From Variovorax sp. MHTC-1 (GTDB taxonomy: Bacteria > Pseudomonadota > Gammaproteobacteria > Burkholderiales > Burkholderiaceae_C): DNA of 64,000 nucleotides. Under the pieces are notes generated by a model that did not search any database, was not told the origin of the DNA, and worked only from the letters and a program-made list of their open reading frames with translations. The position numbers and the translations under genes were made by a program. This document shows, one piece after another, positions 15,404-25,307 of this stretch. The DNA lies in the NCBI RefSeq assembly GCF_003984645.1, contig NZ_RWKI01000008.1:124001-188000 (forward strand), written 5' to 3'. Each line of letters begins with the position of its first letter. Position 1 is the stretch's first letter.

Positions 15404-18400
15404 ATGCGCCTGCCCACCCCCTATCGGCCGGAAGCCGACATCGTTTCGCACCGCCTGGCCGCCCTGAAGGGCGCGCTCGACTGGACCGCGGCGGCCGCCG
15501 TCGCCACGCCCTGGGTGCGCGCCGTGCGCGACCGGCCGCCGCCGTTCTGGGCCATGGAAAGCCTGCTGCGCGAATACCCGATCTCGAGCGCCGAGGGCCT
15601 GGCGCTGATGCGCCTGGCCGAAGCGCTGCTGCGCGTGCCCGATGCCGAGACCGCCATCGCGCTCACCGCCGACCAGCTGGGCCGCGCGGACTTCGATGGC
15701 GCCGCCGACTCGACGCTGTCGCGCCTGTCTTCGTCGGCCATCGCGCTCTCGAAGCGCTTCCTGCCCGACCCCGGGCACCCCGGATCCGAACCCGGCCTGA
15801 TGGCCCGACTCGGCGCGCGATCGGTGGTCGCCGCCACGCTGCGCGCCGTGCAACTGCTGGGTCGCCAGTTCGTGCTGGGCCAGACCATCGGCGAGGCGAT
15901 GGCCGAGGCCCGATCGGCGCACCGGAAGCACGAAGCCCTGCGCTTCAGCTACGACATGCTGGGCGAGGGCGCGCGCACCGATGCCGATGCGCTTCGCTAC
16001 CTCGACAGCTATGTCGACGCCATCCAGTCCATCGCGGCCGGCGCCGACAGCGAGGGCATGCCTGAACACAACGACGGCATCTCGATCAAGCTCAGCGCGC
16101 TGCATCCGCGCTACGAAGACGCGCAGCGCGAACGCGTGATGCGCGAGCTGGTGCCGCGCGTATGGCGGCTGTGCGAGCTCGCGGCCGACGCGAATCTCAA
16201 CCTCACCATCGATGCCGAAGAGGTCGACCGGCTCGAGCTCTCGCTCGAGGTGTTCGAGGCGCTCGCTGCGAAGGTGGCGGCCGAGCGCCCGCAATGGCGC
16301 GGTTTCGGCCTGGCGATGCAGGCCTACCAGACGCGCGCGCTGGAGCTGGTCGAGCATGTCACCGCGATCGCGCGCAAGTACCGCCTGCGGCTGATGTGCC
16401 GCCTGGTCAAGGGCGCCTACTGGGATGCCGAGATCAAGCGCGCCCAGGAGCTGGGTCTGCCGCACTACCCGGTGTTCACGCACAAGCACCACAGCGACAT
16501 CAGCTACCTGGCGTGCGCCCGCGCGCTGCTGGCCGCGCCGGACGCGATCTATCCGCAGTTCGCGACACACAACGCGGGGACCATTGCGGCCATCCTGCGG
16601 ATGGCTGGGGATCGCCGCTTTTCCGCCGGGCCGCCCCAAGGAAAAGCTGCCCCCCCGGGGGGCAGCGAAGCACACGCAGTGGCGAGCGTGGGGGCGCCAT
16701 TCGAATTGCAGCGCTTGCACGGCATGGGCGAAGGTATTTACCGCGAGGTGATGAAGAGCACCAACGCGCCGGTGCGCATCTATGCGCCGGTGGGCCAGCA
16801 CAAGGACCTGCTGGCCTACCTGGTGCGACGGCTGCTGGAGAACGGCGCCAATTCCTCCTTCGTCAACCAGTTGGGCGACGAAGCGATCGCCGTCGACGAA
16901 CTGCTGGTGTCGCCGCTCTGGCTCGAGCGCGATGCCTCGCTGCCGCTGCCCCCCGCGCTCTACGGTCCGCCGCCGGCGCGCCGCAACAGCGGCGGCGTGG
17001 ATCTGGCGGTCGAATCCATGCGCGCGCCGCTTCTCGCCGCCTACGATGCATGCACCGTTCCCACGGTGGCGGAGTTCGATCCGAAGCGAGCCGCCGATGC
17101 CGTCGCCGTTTCCGCCGCCAGCTATCGCAGGTGGAACAAGACCCCGGTCGCACAGCGCGCCGCCGTGCTGCGCCGCGCGGCCGACGCACTCGATGCCGAG
17201 CTGCCGCGCTTCTGCGCCTTGCTGGTCAAGGAAGCCTTCAAGACCTGGGGCGATGCGGCGGCCGAGGTGCGCGAAGCGGTCGACTTTCTGCGCTACTACG
17301 CCGACGAGGCCGAACGCGTCATGCGGCCGGTCGTGCTGCCCGGCCCGACCGGCGAGAGCAACGAACTGCGGCTCGCCGGGCGCGGCCCGTGGATCTGCAT
17401 CAGCCCCTGGAATTTCCCGCTCGCGATCTTCGTAGGCCAGGTGGCGGCCGCGCTCGCGACCGGCAACACGGTGCTGGCCAAGCCGGCCGAGCAGACGCCG
17501 GCCGTCGCGTCCGAAGCCATCCGGCTGCTGCATGCGGCGGGCGTGCCGGCAGACGCGGCGCAGCTGCTGCATGGCCCCGGCGACACCGTCGGCGCCGCCC
17601 TGGTGGCAGCGCCCGGCGTGGCCGGCGTGGTGTTCACCGGCTCGACCCAGGTGGCGAAGCTCATCCACCGCGCGCTGGCCGCGAAGGACGGGCCGATCGT
17701 GCCGCTGATCGCCGAGACCGGTGGCATCAACGCGATGGTGGTCGACTCCAGCGCGCTGCCCGAGCAGGTGGTCGATGCGGTGGTGCAGAGCGCCTTCCGC
17801 TCGGCCGGCCAGCGCTGCTCGGCGCTGCGCCTGCTGCTCTTGCACGAGAGCATCGCCGACGGGGTGATCGAGATGATCAAAGGCGCGGCGATGGAGCTCG
17901 CCGCGGGCGACCCGTCCGAGCTCGCGACCGACGTCGGCCCGGTGATCGACCGCGAAGCCTTCGAAGGCATCCAGCGCCACCTGCAGCGCCTCGACGCGGA
18001 AGCCCGCGTGCTGGTGGCGCCGGTATCCTCCGCGCCGTCGCTGCCCAACCTGATCGCGCCGCATGCCTACGAACTGCCCTCCATCGACAGCGTGAAGTGC
18101 GAGATCTTCGGCCCGGTGCTGCACATCGTGCGCTGGTCGGGCGAGCCGCAGGCCGTGATCGACCAGATCAACGCGCTCGGCTTCGGCCTCACGCTCGGCA
18201 TCCAGACGCGCATCGACAGCCGCGCCCTGGCCATGGCCGTGCGCGCTCACGTCGGCAACATCTACGTCAACCGCAACATCATCGGCGCGGTGGTCGGCGT
18301 GCAGCCTTTCGGCGGCGAGGGGCTGAGCGGCACCGGGCCCAAGGCCGGCGGGCCGCACTACCTGCTGCGCTTCTGCGCGGAGCAGACGCTCACCATCAAC

Positions 18401-18448
18401 ACCACCGCGGCCGGCGGCAATGCCGCGCTGCTTGCCGCAAGCGCATAA
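15404..18448 (+). CDS. putA: bifunctional proline dehydrogenase / P5C dehydrogenase PutA
   Basis: A 1014-residue enzyme oxidising proline to glutamate in two steps with substrate channelling. The FAD-linked proline dehydrogenase barrel covers about 90-480 ([36 protein letters not shown]). The NAD-linked aldehyde dehydrogenase covers about 540-1000 ([28 protein letters not shown], catalytic Cys in [10 protein letters not shown]). The N-terminal ribbon-helix-helix repressor domain of E. coli-type PutA is absent, fitting control by the divergent Lrp protein. An odd 26-residue Pro/Gly/Ala-rich insert sits just before the [10 protein letters not shown] segment and is encoded by a genomic repeat. 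Confidence 0.95.
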   Translation: MRLPTPYRPEADIVSHRLAALKGALDWTAAAAVATPWVRAVRDRPPPFWAMESLLREYPISSAEGLALMRLAEALLRVPDAETAIALTADQLGRADFDGAADSTLSRLSSSAIALSKRFLPDPGHPGSEPGLMARLGARSVVAATLRAVQLLGRQFVLGQTIGEAMAEARSAHRKHEALRFSYDMLGEGARTDADALRYLDSYVDAIQSIAAGADSEGMPEHNDGISIKLSALHPRYEDAQRERVMRELVPRVWRLCELAADANLNLTIDAEEVDRLELSLEVFEALAAKVAAERPQWRGFGLAMQAYQTRALELVEHVTAIARKYRLRLMCRLVKGAYWDAEIKRAQELGLPHYPVFTHKHHSDISYLACARALLAAPDAIYPQFATHNAGTIAAILRMAGDRRFSAGPPQGKAAPPGGSEAHAVASVGAPFELQRLHGMGEGIYREVMKSTNAPVRIYAPVGQHKDLLAYLVRRLLENGANSSFVNQLGDEAIAVDELLVSPLWLERDASLPLPPALYGPPPARRNSGGVDLAVESMRAPLLAAYDACTVPTVAEFDPKRAADAVAVSAASYRRWNKTPVAQRAAVLRRAADALDAELPRFCALLVKEAFKTWGDAAAEVREAVDFLRYYADEAERVMRPVVLPGPTGESNELRLAGRGPWICISPWNFPLAIFVGQVAAALATGNTVLAKPAEQTPAVASEAIRLLHAAGVPADAAQLLHGPGDTVGAALVAAPGVAGVVFTGSTQVAKLIHRALAAKDGPIVPLIAETGGINAMVVDSSALPEQVVDAVVQSAFRSAGQRCSALRLLLLHESIADGVIEMIKGAAMELAAGDPSELATDVGPVIDREAFEGIQRHLQRLDAEARVLVAPVSSAPSLPNLIAPHAYELPSIDSVKCEIFGPVLHIVRWSGEPQAVIDQINALGFGLTLGIQTRIDSRALAMAVRAHVGNIYVNRNIIGAVVGVQPFGGEGLSGTGPKAGGPHYLLRFCAEQTLTINTTAAGGNAALLAASA
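16622..16699 (-). repeat. palindromic repeat inserted in frame in putA
   Basis: These 78 bases encode the 26-residue insert of PutA, flanked on both sides by a Phe codon. The DNA carries a hairpin GCTG-C7-G6-CAGC and, read on the minus strand, CACTGCGTGT, CGCTGCCCCC and CCTTGGGGCGGCCCG blocks. The same blocks in the same order occur on the plus strand in the intergenic element at 50464-50525. So this is an inverted copy of that element, fixed inside a coding region without breaking the frame. Confidence 0.85.
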
Positions 18449-18533
18449 GGGGCAACGCAACGCGCATAGGCCATGGCGCAGGGGGCGCCGCGCGGCTATC
18501 GTCCGCCGCATCCCAACAGCCACCAGGAGTGCC

Positions 18534-19805
18534 ATGAGCGCCGATCTGTCCTACGTTCAACCGACCGCCAACAGCCCGTGGGGCACCTACCTCTCGCAGG
18601 TCGACCGCGTCGTTCCCTACCTGGGCGGCCTGGCCCGCTGGGTCGAGACGCTCAAGCGCCCCAAGCGCGCGCTGATCGTCGACGTGCCGATCGAGATGGA
18701 CGACGGCAGCATCGCCCACTTCGAGGGCTACCGCGTGCAGCACAACATGTCGCGCGGCCCGGGCAAGGGGGGCGTGCGCTTCCACCCCGACGTGACGCTG
18801 GAAGAAGTGATGGCCCTGTCGGCCTGGATGACGGTCAAGACCGCCGCGGTGAACCTGCCCTACGGCGGCGCCAAGGGCGGCATCCGCGTCGACCCGAAGA
18901 AGCTGTCGATGCAGGAGCTCGAGAAGGTCACGCGCCGCTACACCAGCGAGATCGGCATCATCATCGGCCCGCAGCAGGACATTCCCGCGCCCGACGTCAA
19001 CACCAACGCCCAGATCATGGCCTGGATGATGGACACCTACTCGATGAACGTCGGCGGCACCGCGACTGGCGTGGTCACGGGCAAGCCGCTGCACCTGGGC
19101 GGCTCGCTGGGCCGCGTCAAGGCCACAGGCCGCGGCGTCTTCGTCACCGGCCGCGAGGCCGCGCGGCGCCTCGGGCTCGAGCTGCGCGGCGCGCGCATCG
19201 CGGTGCAGGGCTTCGGCAACGTGGGCTCGGTCGCGGCCGAGCTGTTCGCCGAGGCCGGCGCCAAGATCGTCGCGGTGCAGGATCACACCGGGACCATCGT
19301 CAACAGCCAGGGCCTCGACCTGAAAGAGCTCGTTCCGCTCTCGCGCACCGACGGCGTGATCGGCTTCAAGGGCGGCGACGTGGTCGGCAACGAGGCCTTC
19401 TGGGAGATTCCCTGCGACATCCTGATCCCGGCCGCGCTGGAAGGCCAGGTCACTGCCGAGCGCGCGCAGAAGACCACGGCGAAGCTGGTGCTCGAAGGCG
19501 CCAATGGCCCGACCGTGCCGAGCGCCGACGACATCCTGGCCGAACGCGGCGTGCTCGTGGTGCCCGACGTGATCTGCAACGCCGGCGGCGTGACGGTGAG
19601 CTACTTCGAGTGGGTGCAGGACTTCTCGTCCTTCTTCTGGGACGAGGACGAGATCAACGTGCGGCTCGACCGCATCATGATGAACGCACTCAACAACATC
19701 TGGGACACGGCCGACAAGCACAGGATCTCGCTGCGCACGGCGACCTTCGCGGTGGCTTGCGAGCGCATCCTGATGGCACGGCAGGAACGCGGCCTCTATC
19801 CATGA
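18534..19805 (+). CDS. gdhA: glutamate dehydrogenase
   Basis: A 423-residue hexameric Glu/Leu dehydrogenase interconverting glutamate and 2-oxoglutarate plus ammonia. The substrate pocket is visible: [29 protein letters not shown] with the catalytic lysine, and IPAPDVNT. The nucleotide loop is [14 protein letters not shown]-terminal signatures [17 protein letters not shown] are present. ATG 18534 follows CAGGAG. Placement behind putA suggests it deaminates glutamate made from proline. Coenzyme choice is not decided here. Confidence 0.93.
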   Translation: MSADLSYVQPTANSPWGTYLSQVDRVVPYLGGLARWVETLKRPKRALIVDVPIEMDDGSIAHFEGYRVQHNMSRGPGKGGVRFHPDVTLEEVMALSAWMTVKTAAVNLPYGGAKGGIRVDPKKLSMQELEKVTRRYTSEIGIIIGPQQDIPAPDVNTNAQIMAWMMDTYSMNVGGTATGVVTGKPLHLGGSLGRVKATGRGVFVTGREAARRLGLELRGARIAVQGFGNVGSVAAELFAEAGAKIVAVQDHTGTIVNSQGLDLKELVPLSRTDGVIGFKGGDVVGNEAFWEIPCDILIPAALEGQVTAERAQKTTAKLVLEGANGPTVPSADDILAERGVLVVPDVICNAGGVTVSYFEWVQDFSSFFWDEDEINVRLDRIMMNALNNIWDTADKHRISLRTATFAVACERILMARQERGLYP

Positions 19806-20419
19806 CGCCAGCCGACAGCGCGCGCATCGAGGCCCTGCTGGCCGACGGCCGGCGCAAGCTGCTCGGCCTGGTCGGGGCGCCCGGCTCGGGCAAGTCGACG
19901 CTCGCGCTGGCGCTCCAGCAGGCCCTGCCAGGGCGCGCGCAGGTGGTGCCGATGGACGGCTTCCATCTCGCCAACGCGGAGTTGCAGCGGCTCGGCCGCG
20001 CCGATCGCAAGGGCGCGCCCGACACCTTCGACGCCGCCGGCTATGTCGCGCTGCTGCGTCGCCTGCGCGAACAGCGCGCGGATGAGATCGTCTATGCGCC
20101 TGAGTTCCGGCGCGAGATCGAGGAGCCGGTCGCCGGCGCGATCGCGGTGCTGCCGCAGACGCAGCTGCTCATCACCGAAGGCAACTACCTGCTGCTGCAG
20201 GAAGGCGCCTGGGCCGAGGTCGCGCCGCTGCTCGACGAGGTCTGGTACGTCGAGGTCGACGACGCCGTGCGCGTGGAGCGCCTGGTGCAGCGGCACCAGC
20301 AGTTCGGCCGTAGCCGCGAAGCCGCGCTGGCCTGGGCGGTGCAAACCGATGAGCCTAACGCGCGCCGCATCGCTGCCACGCGCGGCCGGGCGCATCGCGT
20401 GATTCATCGCGACGCCTGA
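19802..20419 (+). CDS. nucleoside/nucleotide kinase-family P-loop protein
   Basis: A 205-residue protein of the uridine-kinase/pantothenate-kinase-like (YggC/FrcK) family. Walker A is [11 protein letters not shown] (24-34). PMDGFHLAN (53-61), [27 protein letters not shown] and TEGNYLLL are the family hallmarks. Its ATG overlaps the gdhA stop (ATGA). The true substrate is unknown; sugars or nucleosides are candidates in the family. Confidence 0.8.
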   Translation: MTPADSARIEALLADGRRKLLGLVGAPGSGKSTLALALQQALPGRAQVVPMDGFHLANAELQRLGRADRKGAPDTFDAAGYVALLRRLREQRADEIVYAPEFRREIEEPVAGAIAVLPQTQLLITEGNYLLLQEGAWAEVAPLLDEVWYVEVDDAVRVERLVQRHQQFGRSREAALAWAVQTDEPNARRIAATRGRAHRVIHRDA

Positions 20420-20504
20420 GGCGTGCCGCCCGAGCCGCCGCAGCCGAGCATCGACGCGCCGCTGCGGCCGGTGCCGCTCGCGCGCTCGCGGGGCTGACTC
20501 GAAC

Positions 20505-20732
20505 TCAAAGCGCGACCGAGCGGGCCGCGTACGCGGGCAGGCCGGTCAGGCCGCAAAGGCGCTGCAGCACGCCGTAACCCTGCGCCAGCGCCGCGGAATA
20601 GGTGGCGAAGGCACGATCAGCCCGGTGCAGCGGCTCGAAGTGCCCGTCGTGGCGCACGTCCTCGTGAATCACCCAGTAGTAGGAACCATCGAAGGGTTGT
20701 TCCACCAGCAAGCCGATCTTTCGCACGTCCAT
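20505..20732 (-). CDS. small conserved-looking protein of unknown function
   Basis: A 75-residue protein with an orderly composition: an N-terminal MDVRKIGLLVEQPF strand, a YYWVIHEDV strand and a C-terminal helix rich in Ala. It has no signal peptide and no recognised domain. The minus-strand ATG at 20732 has a short AT-rich promoter-like stretch (20740-20785) upstream. It might be a small regulator; this is not supported further. Confidence 0.5.
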   Translation of the reverse strand: MDVRKIGLLVEQPFDGSYYWVIHEDVRHDGHFEPLHRADRAFATYSAALAQGYGVLQRLCGLTGLPAYAARSVAL

Positions 20733-20831
20733 CTCAGTACTCCATGTTCAAAATGAGTACTAAAGAATGTAAGACTATGTGACTATTCGGCCCAGGTGAA
20801 AAAGTCACGCTCCGGTGGCTTTTGCGCTCCC

Positions 20832-21746
20832 TCAGCGCACCAGCGTCGACTTGCCGAACAGGCTTTCGATCAGTTCCACCGCCACTTCCGCCGTCCGGTT
20901 GCGCACGTCGAGCGCCGGATTGAGTTCGACCACGTCGAGCGAGCCGAGCCGGCCGGTGTCGGCGATCATCTCCATGCACAGCTGCATCTCGCGCCAGGTC
21001 GGCCCGCCGCGCACGCCGGTGCCGACGCCCGGCGCGTAGTCGGGGTCCAGGCAGTCGAGGTCGAAGCTCACGTGCAGGTGCGTGTCTTCGTCGATGTCCT
21101 GCAGCGCCTCGGTCATGGTCGTGCGCATGCCGTGCTCGTCGATGTGGCGCATGTCGAACACGTGCAGGCCGAGCGCGCGGATCGAGGCCTTCTCGTCGGC
21201 ATCGACGCTGCGGATGCCGAGGAAGCGGATCGCGTCGTGCTCGAGGGCCGCGGCCTCGCCGCTCCAGCCGGTCAGCGCCGCCGGCCCGTGGCCGAGCAGG
21301 CAGGCGACCGGCATGCCGTGGATGTTGCCGCTGGGGCTGGTGCGCTCGGTGTTGACATCGGAGTGCGCATCGAGCCACAGCACCCGCAGCTTCTTGCGGC
21401 GCTGGCGCGCATGCCAGGCGATGGCGCTGATGGAGCCGATCGCGAGGCAATGGTCGCCGCCCATCAGCAGCGGCAGGTGGCCGGCGCCGAGCGCTTCGTC
21501 GACGGCGCCGTAGACCGTGCGATTCCATGCGACCACCTCGTCGAGGTGGCGCAACCCGCCCGCCGGATCGGTCCACGGCGTGGCCGGCCCGGCGAGGTTG
21601 CCGCGGTCGACGATCGCGAAGCCGAGTCGCGCGAGGGTGCCGGCGATGTCGGCGACGCGCAGCGCATCGGGCCCCATGCCGGCGCCGCGCACGCTGGCGC
21701 CGATGTCGGTGGGCGCGCCGATCAGCTGGATGGTGGGACTGTTCAT
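20832..21746 (-). CDS. rocF: arginase
   Basis: A 304-residue ureohydrolase cleaving arginine to ornithine and urea. The manganese ligands are in GGDHCLAIG (near residue 94), LDAHSDVN (near 120) and SFDLDCLDP (near 220). ASVRGAGMGP at the N-terminus, SGNIHGMP and LDVVELNP are typical of the arginase branch rather than agmatinase. ATG 21746. It follows the ABC permease gene after 20 bases in the same direction, so it may be co-transcribed, though the functional link is unclear. Confidence 0.9.
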   Translation of the reverse strand: MNSPTIQLIGAPTDIGASVRGAGMGPDALRVADIAGTLARLGFAIVDRGNLAGPATPWTDPAGGLRHLDEVVAWNRTVYGAVDEALGAGHLPLLMGGDHCLAIGSISAIAWHARQRRKKLRVLWLDAHSDVNTERTSPSGNIHGMPVACLLGHGPAALTGWSGEAAALEHDAIRFLGIRSVDADEKASIRALGLHVFDMRHIDEHGMRTTMTEALQDIDEDTHLHVSFDLDCLDPDYAPGVGTGVRGGPTWREMQLCMEMIADTGRLGSLDVVELNPALDVRNRTAEVAVELIESLFGKSTLVR

Positions 21747-21766
21747 TGGAAAGCTCTCCGATGGGA

Positions 21767-22576
21767 TCAGGCGTAGGCCGGAGCCAGTCCGCGCCGCAAG
21801 CGGCTGCTCGCGCCGTCGACGACGAAGACCAGCACGAACATGGCGCCGATCACGGTCGACGCCTGGGCCTGCTGGAACAGCGAAAGATGGAAGTACAGCA
21901 TCTGCCCGAGCCCGCCGGCGCCGACGAAGCCGAGCACCGCCGCCATGCGGATGTTCATCTCCCAACGGTACAACGTATAGGCCAGCCATTGGGGCCAGAC
22001 CAGCGGCAGGCTCCCGTAGGCGAAGGCCGCGACCGCTCCGCCGCCGGCATCGAGCAGCGCGCGCTCCGGCGCTTCGGGCACGTTCTCCAGCGTTTCGCCG
22101 AAGAGCCGGCCGAACACGCCGGTGGTGTGCAGCGCGAGCGCCAGCACGCCGGCGAAGGGGCCGAGCCCGGCGGCCAGCACCATCAGCGCGGCCCACACCA
22201 GCTCGGGCACGCTGCGCAGGAAGTTCAGCACGAAGCGCGAGGCCTGCCGCAGCGCCAGTCCGAAGCGCCCCGAGGCGGGCAGCGCCAGGGCGGCGCCGGC
22301 CAGCATGGCGAGCAGCGTGCCGAGCGCCGACATCGCAAGCGTCTGCAGCGCGCCCCAGGCCGTTTTGGCCAGGAAAGCGGACGAGAGGTCGGGCGGGAAG
22401 AACTCGGCGATGAACTTCGCCATCGCAGCCATCGATTCGCGCGCGAACAGGGAGCGAAAGTCGATGCGGAGGTAGACGAAGCTCGCGACCACCGCGATCG
22501 CCACCGCGGACGCGGCCACCATGCAGCCGAGGCAGGGCCCGGCGGCCCGCGCGCGCTCCGAGATGGACGATTTCAT
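21767..22576 (-). CDS. PhnE-like ABC permease (second), putative selenium oxyanion importer
   Basis: A 269-residue inner-membrane permease with about six helices and a BPD_transp_1 EAA-like loop ([36 protein letters not shown]). PhnE-family permeases import phosphonate, phosphite or related oxyanions. The gene is last in a permease-permease-ATPase-binding protein series ending next to senA. The context favours a selenium compound over phosphonate. It is separated from the first permease by repeat copy C. Confidence 0.75.
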   Translation of the reverse strand: MKSSISERARAAGPCLGCMVAASAVAIAVVASFVYLRIDFRSLFARESMAAMAKFIAEFFPPDLSSAFLAKTAWGALQTLAMSALGTLLAMLAGAALALPASGRFGLALRQASRFVLNFLRSVPELVWAALMVLAAGLGPFAGVLALALHTTGVFGRLFGETLENVPEAPERALLDAGGGAVAAFAYGSLPLVWPQWLAYTLYRWEMNIRMAAVLGFVGAGGLGQMLYFHLSLFQQAQASTVIGAMFVLVFVVDGASSRLRRGLAPAYA

Positions 22577-22620
22577 GCGACTCAGCTCCTCAAAACCATG
22601 GCCGGCAAAGCCTGCCCCGT

Positions 22621-22716
22621 TCGGGAAACACCGCGGAACCGGCTTTGCCGGGCCGCTGGTGTTGCCCCAGGTGAGGGGGTTGGCGGACCACACGAAGTGG
22701 GGAGCTTGGGGAAGAG
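22621..22716 (+). repeat. intergenic repeat, copy C
   Basis: The same unit as at 12961: TCGGGAAACACCGCG, the ACCGG-CTTT-GCCGG stem, CCGCTGGTGTTGCCCC and GAGGGGGTTGG. The right part is GCGGACCACACGAAGTGGGGAG, a variant shared with the copy at 59332. It lies between the two permease genes. Confidence 0.85.
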
Positions 22717-22717
22717 C

Positions 22718-23551
22718 TCATGCCAGCCACCTTCTAAGCGCCGCACTGAGCGCATCGGCCATCAGCACGAGCAGCAGGAACACGATCAGGATGCTGCTGG
22801 CCTCGCCGCCGTTGAGCATCTTCATCGACTGGTCCATCAGCTGGCCGAGCCCGCCTGCGCCGACGAAGCCCATCACGACCGAGGCGCGCACCGCGCATTC
22901 CCAGCGGTAGACGGTATAGGAAACAAGCTCCTGCGCGGCGCCCGGCAGCAGGCCGTAGAACAGCGCGGCGACACGCCCGCTGCCGGCTTCGAGCAGCGCC
23001 CGCGCCGGTCGCGTGTCGCCCGACTCGAGGATCTCCGCATAGACCTTGCCGAGCATGCCGCCATAAGTGATCGCGAGCGCGAGCACGCCGGCCGCAGGGC
23101 CGAGGCCGAGGGCGCGCACCAGCACCAGCGCCCACACCACTTCGGGGATGGCGCGCAGCAGCGTGAGCACGCCGCGCGCCGCCGTGCGCACCGCCTGGCC
23201 GCGCCAGCGTCCGGGCCCGGGGCCGATACGCGAGATCGACAGCGCCTGCGTCACCGCGAAGGCCAGCGGCACCGCGAGCACGAAGGCGAGCGCGACGCCG
23301 GCCGTGGCCATGGCGAGGGTTTCCAGCGTCGCGCGCGCCAGCAGGCCGAGGAATTCGGCCGACAACGCCGGCGGCAGGAAGCCGGCCAGGAAGCCGCCCA
23401 TCACGCGCAGGCTGTCAGGCGCCAGCAGGGCTTGCGGCTTGAACTCGGCGATCACCAGCATCGGCCACAGCACCACGAGCGCGAGCAGCAGGACGCCGAG
23501 GCGCCGGCGTGCCAACGGATCGCGCATGGCGGGTGGATTCAGGGCACTCAT
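22718..23551 (-). CDS. PhnE-like ABC permease (first), putative selenium oxyanion importer
   Basis: A 277-residue permease with an N-terminal helix ([19 protein letters not shown]) and about five more. The ATPase-contact loop is [37 protein letters not shown], closely parallel to the second permease, so the pair probably forms a heterodimer. Its ATG overlaps the end of the ATPase gene by four bases. Substrate is inferred from the adjacent selenoneine genes. Confidence 0.78.
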   Translation of the reverse strand: MSALNPPAMRDPLARRRLGVLLLALVVLWPMLVIAEFKPQALLAPDSLRVMGGFLAGFLPPALSAEFLGLLARATLETLAMATAGVALAFVLAVPLAFAVTQALSISRIGPGPGRWRGQAVRTAARGVLTLLRAIPEVVWALVLVRALGLGPAAGVLALAITYGGMLGKVYAEILESGDTRPARALLEAGSGRVAALFYGLLPGAAQELVSYTVYRWECAVRASVVMGFVGAGGLGQLMDQSMKMLNGGEASSILIVFLLLVLMADALSAALRRWLA

Positions 23552-24390
23552 CGGCAGGCGACGGGAAGCACGGGATCGCTGCGGCTGCTGCGTTCGAGGA
23601 CGTTGAAGCCACCCTGTGCCTGGGTCGGCAGCACGCCGCCTTCGGTCGCGTAGAGCTCCTGCAGCATCGCGCGGCTGACCGCTGCAGCAGGCGCGTCGAA
23701 CACCACCACGCCCGCGCGCAGGCCGACGATGCGGTCGAACCATTTCAAGGCCAAGTCCACCGCATGCAGCGAGGCCACCAGCGTCGCGCCGGTGGCTTCG
23801 CTCTGCGCGATCAGTTCGCCGACCGCCATGTCGGCCAGCGCCGGGTCGAGCGCGGAGACCGGCTCGTCGGCGAGCATCAGCTCGGGCGCCTGGTAGAGCA
23901 CGCGCGCCATGCCGACGCGCTGCAGCTGACCGCCCGAAAGCCGGTCGCAGCGGTCGAACAGCCGATCGGCCAGGTCCAGCCGCGCGAGCGCAGCCTGCGC
24001 GCCGGCGATATCGCCCGGCACCAGCAGCGAGACCAGGGCCCGCCCGCTCGACCAGGCGCCGAGCCGGCCCGCGAGCACCGCGGTGATCACGCGCAGCCGC
24101 GGCGGGATCGGCGGCGCCTGGTGGACGACGCCGATGCGCGCGCGCAGCGCTTTCAGCGGCCGGGCGCCGAGCTGCCACGGCCGCACGCCCAGTAGCTCGA
24201 CGCGGCCCTCGCTCGCGCGCAGCGCGGTCGCCGCGATGCGCAGCAGGCTGGTCTTGCCCGCTCCCGACGGGCCGATGACGGCCACGCGTGCGCCGCGTTC
24301 GACGGCCAGCGTCACGCCCTGCAGCGCGCGCTGGCCGTTGGAATGAACCAGGCCGACATCCTCGAGCGCCAGCGCGGCTTGGGCGGTCAA
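23548..24390 (-). CDS. PhnC-like ABC ATPase, putative selenium oxyanion importer
   Basis: A 280-residue ABC ATPase. Walker A is GPSGAGKTS, the signature [15 protein letters not shown], Walker B ELMLADEP, and the H-loop SLHAVDL. TTG at 24390 is preferred because GAGG lies six bases ahead; the TTG at 24402 lacks a ribosome site. It is the energy subunit for the two permeases and is encoded between them and the binding protein. Confidence 0.82.
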   Translation of the reverse strand: MTAQAALALEDVGLVHSNGQRALQGVTLAVERGARVAVIGPSGAGKTSLLRIAATALRASEGRVELLGVRPWQLGARPLKALRARIGVVHQAPPIPPRLRVITAVLAGRLGAWSSGRALVSLLVPGDIAGAQAALARLDLADRLFDRCDRLSGGQLQRVGMARVLYQAPELMLADEPVSALDPALADMAVGELIAQSEATGATLVASLHAVDLALKWFDRIVGLRAGVVVFDAPAAAVSRAMLQELYATEGGVLPTQAQGGFNVLERSSRSDPVLPVACR

Positions 24391-24408
24391 CGGCTGCCTC
24401 AAGTTCTA

Positions 24409-25275
24409 CTACTTGAGGAGACCGGCAGACCTGGCGGCTGCTTCGATGTCGTTGTAGTTCGAGGCCTTGGTCGGGATGAACTTCGAGGCGCGCTGCAGCG
24501 CCAGGATTTCCTTGTGCTCCGGATTCGCCGCGTCGAGCTTGAGGAAGGCATCGGCGAGCTTCTTCGTCGTCGCCGCATCGAGGCCGGGCCGCACGGTCCA
24601 GTTGTAGTCGTAGTACGGCGCCGTGGTCGCCAGCACGCGCACCTTGGCGGCGTTCGGGTTGGCCGATTCGATCAGCTTGTCCATCACGGAGGCGTTCAGC
24701 ACGCCGGCTCCGGCCCGGCCCGCGGCCACGAAGGCCACGGTGGCATCGTGCGCGCCCGAGAAGGCGACGGTCTTGAAGTCCTTCTCGGGATCGATGCCGG
24801 CGTGCAGCAGGAAATAGCGCGGCATCAGATGGCCCGAGGTCGAGGAGGGCGATCCGAAGGCGAAGGTGGCGCCCTTGAGATCGGCGAGCGTCTTGGCCTT
24901 GCTGTCGATCGGCACGATGAACTTGCTGGTGAACTTCTCGTCCTCGGCGCGCTGCACGATCGGCACGGCGGCGCCGTTGGTGCGCAGCTTGGCCTGCACG
25001 AAAGTGAAGCCGCCGAGCCAGGCCAGGTCGATCTTGTTGGTGGCCAGGCCCTCGACCACGGCGGCGTAATCGGTGACGGGCGTGAACTGGATGTCGAGGC
25101 CGGTTTCCTTCTTCAGGTAGTCGCCGAGCGGCTTGAACTTGCGCTGCAGCTCGGTGGGCGCCTCGTCGGGAATGGCCGACACGCGCAACACGCCGCTCTG
25201 CTGCGCATGGACCGGCATGCCGGCGGCAAAACCGAGCAGGGAGAAGAGGGCGAGCTGGAGGAGTTGTCGTTTCAT
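24409..25275 (-). CDS. PhnD-like periplasmic binding protein, putative selenium oxyanion importer
   Basis: A 288-residue solute-binding protein with a signal peptide (cleavage near VHAQQ, residue 25). The PhnD-family pattern is clear: SAIPDEAPTELQRKFKPLG, FTPVTDYAAVVEGL, DLAWLGGFTFVQA, FGSPSSTSGHLMPRYFL and SGAHDATVAFV. Close relatives next to selD/sen genes are annotated as putative selenate-binding proteins. It is 32 bases downstream of senA in the same direction. Selenite, selenate or an organoselenium ligand are all possible. Confidence 0.78.
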   Translation of the reverse strand: MKRQLLQLALFSLLGFAAGMPVHAQQSGVLRVSAIPDEAPTELQRKFKPLGDYLKKETGLDIQFTPVTDYAAVVEGLATNKIDLAWLGGFTFVQAKLRTNGAAVPIVQRAEDEKFTSKFIVPIDSKAKTLADLKGATFAFGSPSSTSGHLMPRYFLLHAGIDPEKDFKTVAFSGAHDATVAFVAAGRAGAGVLNASVMDKLIESANPNAAKVRVLATTAPYYDYNWTVRPGLDAATTKKLADAFLKLDAANPEHKEILALQRASKFIPTKASNYNDIEAAARSAGLLK

Positions 25276-25307
25276 ACGGCGCTGCAGGTGTGAGGAAGAG
25301 CCGCAGT

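Noticed and set aside
15356..18535. A 1059-codon minus-strand frame
   Set aside because: It is the antisense shadow of putA; composition is His/Arg/Gly/Ala-rich with no domain, as expected in high-GC DNA.
21767..25275. Phosphonate ABC transporter (phnCDE)
   Set aside because: The family similarity is real, but no C-P lyase or phosphonate hydrolase gene is nearby, while the binding-protein gene follows senA closely. I kept the PhnCDE-like label and assigned the substrate as a putative selenium compound.
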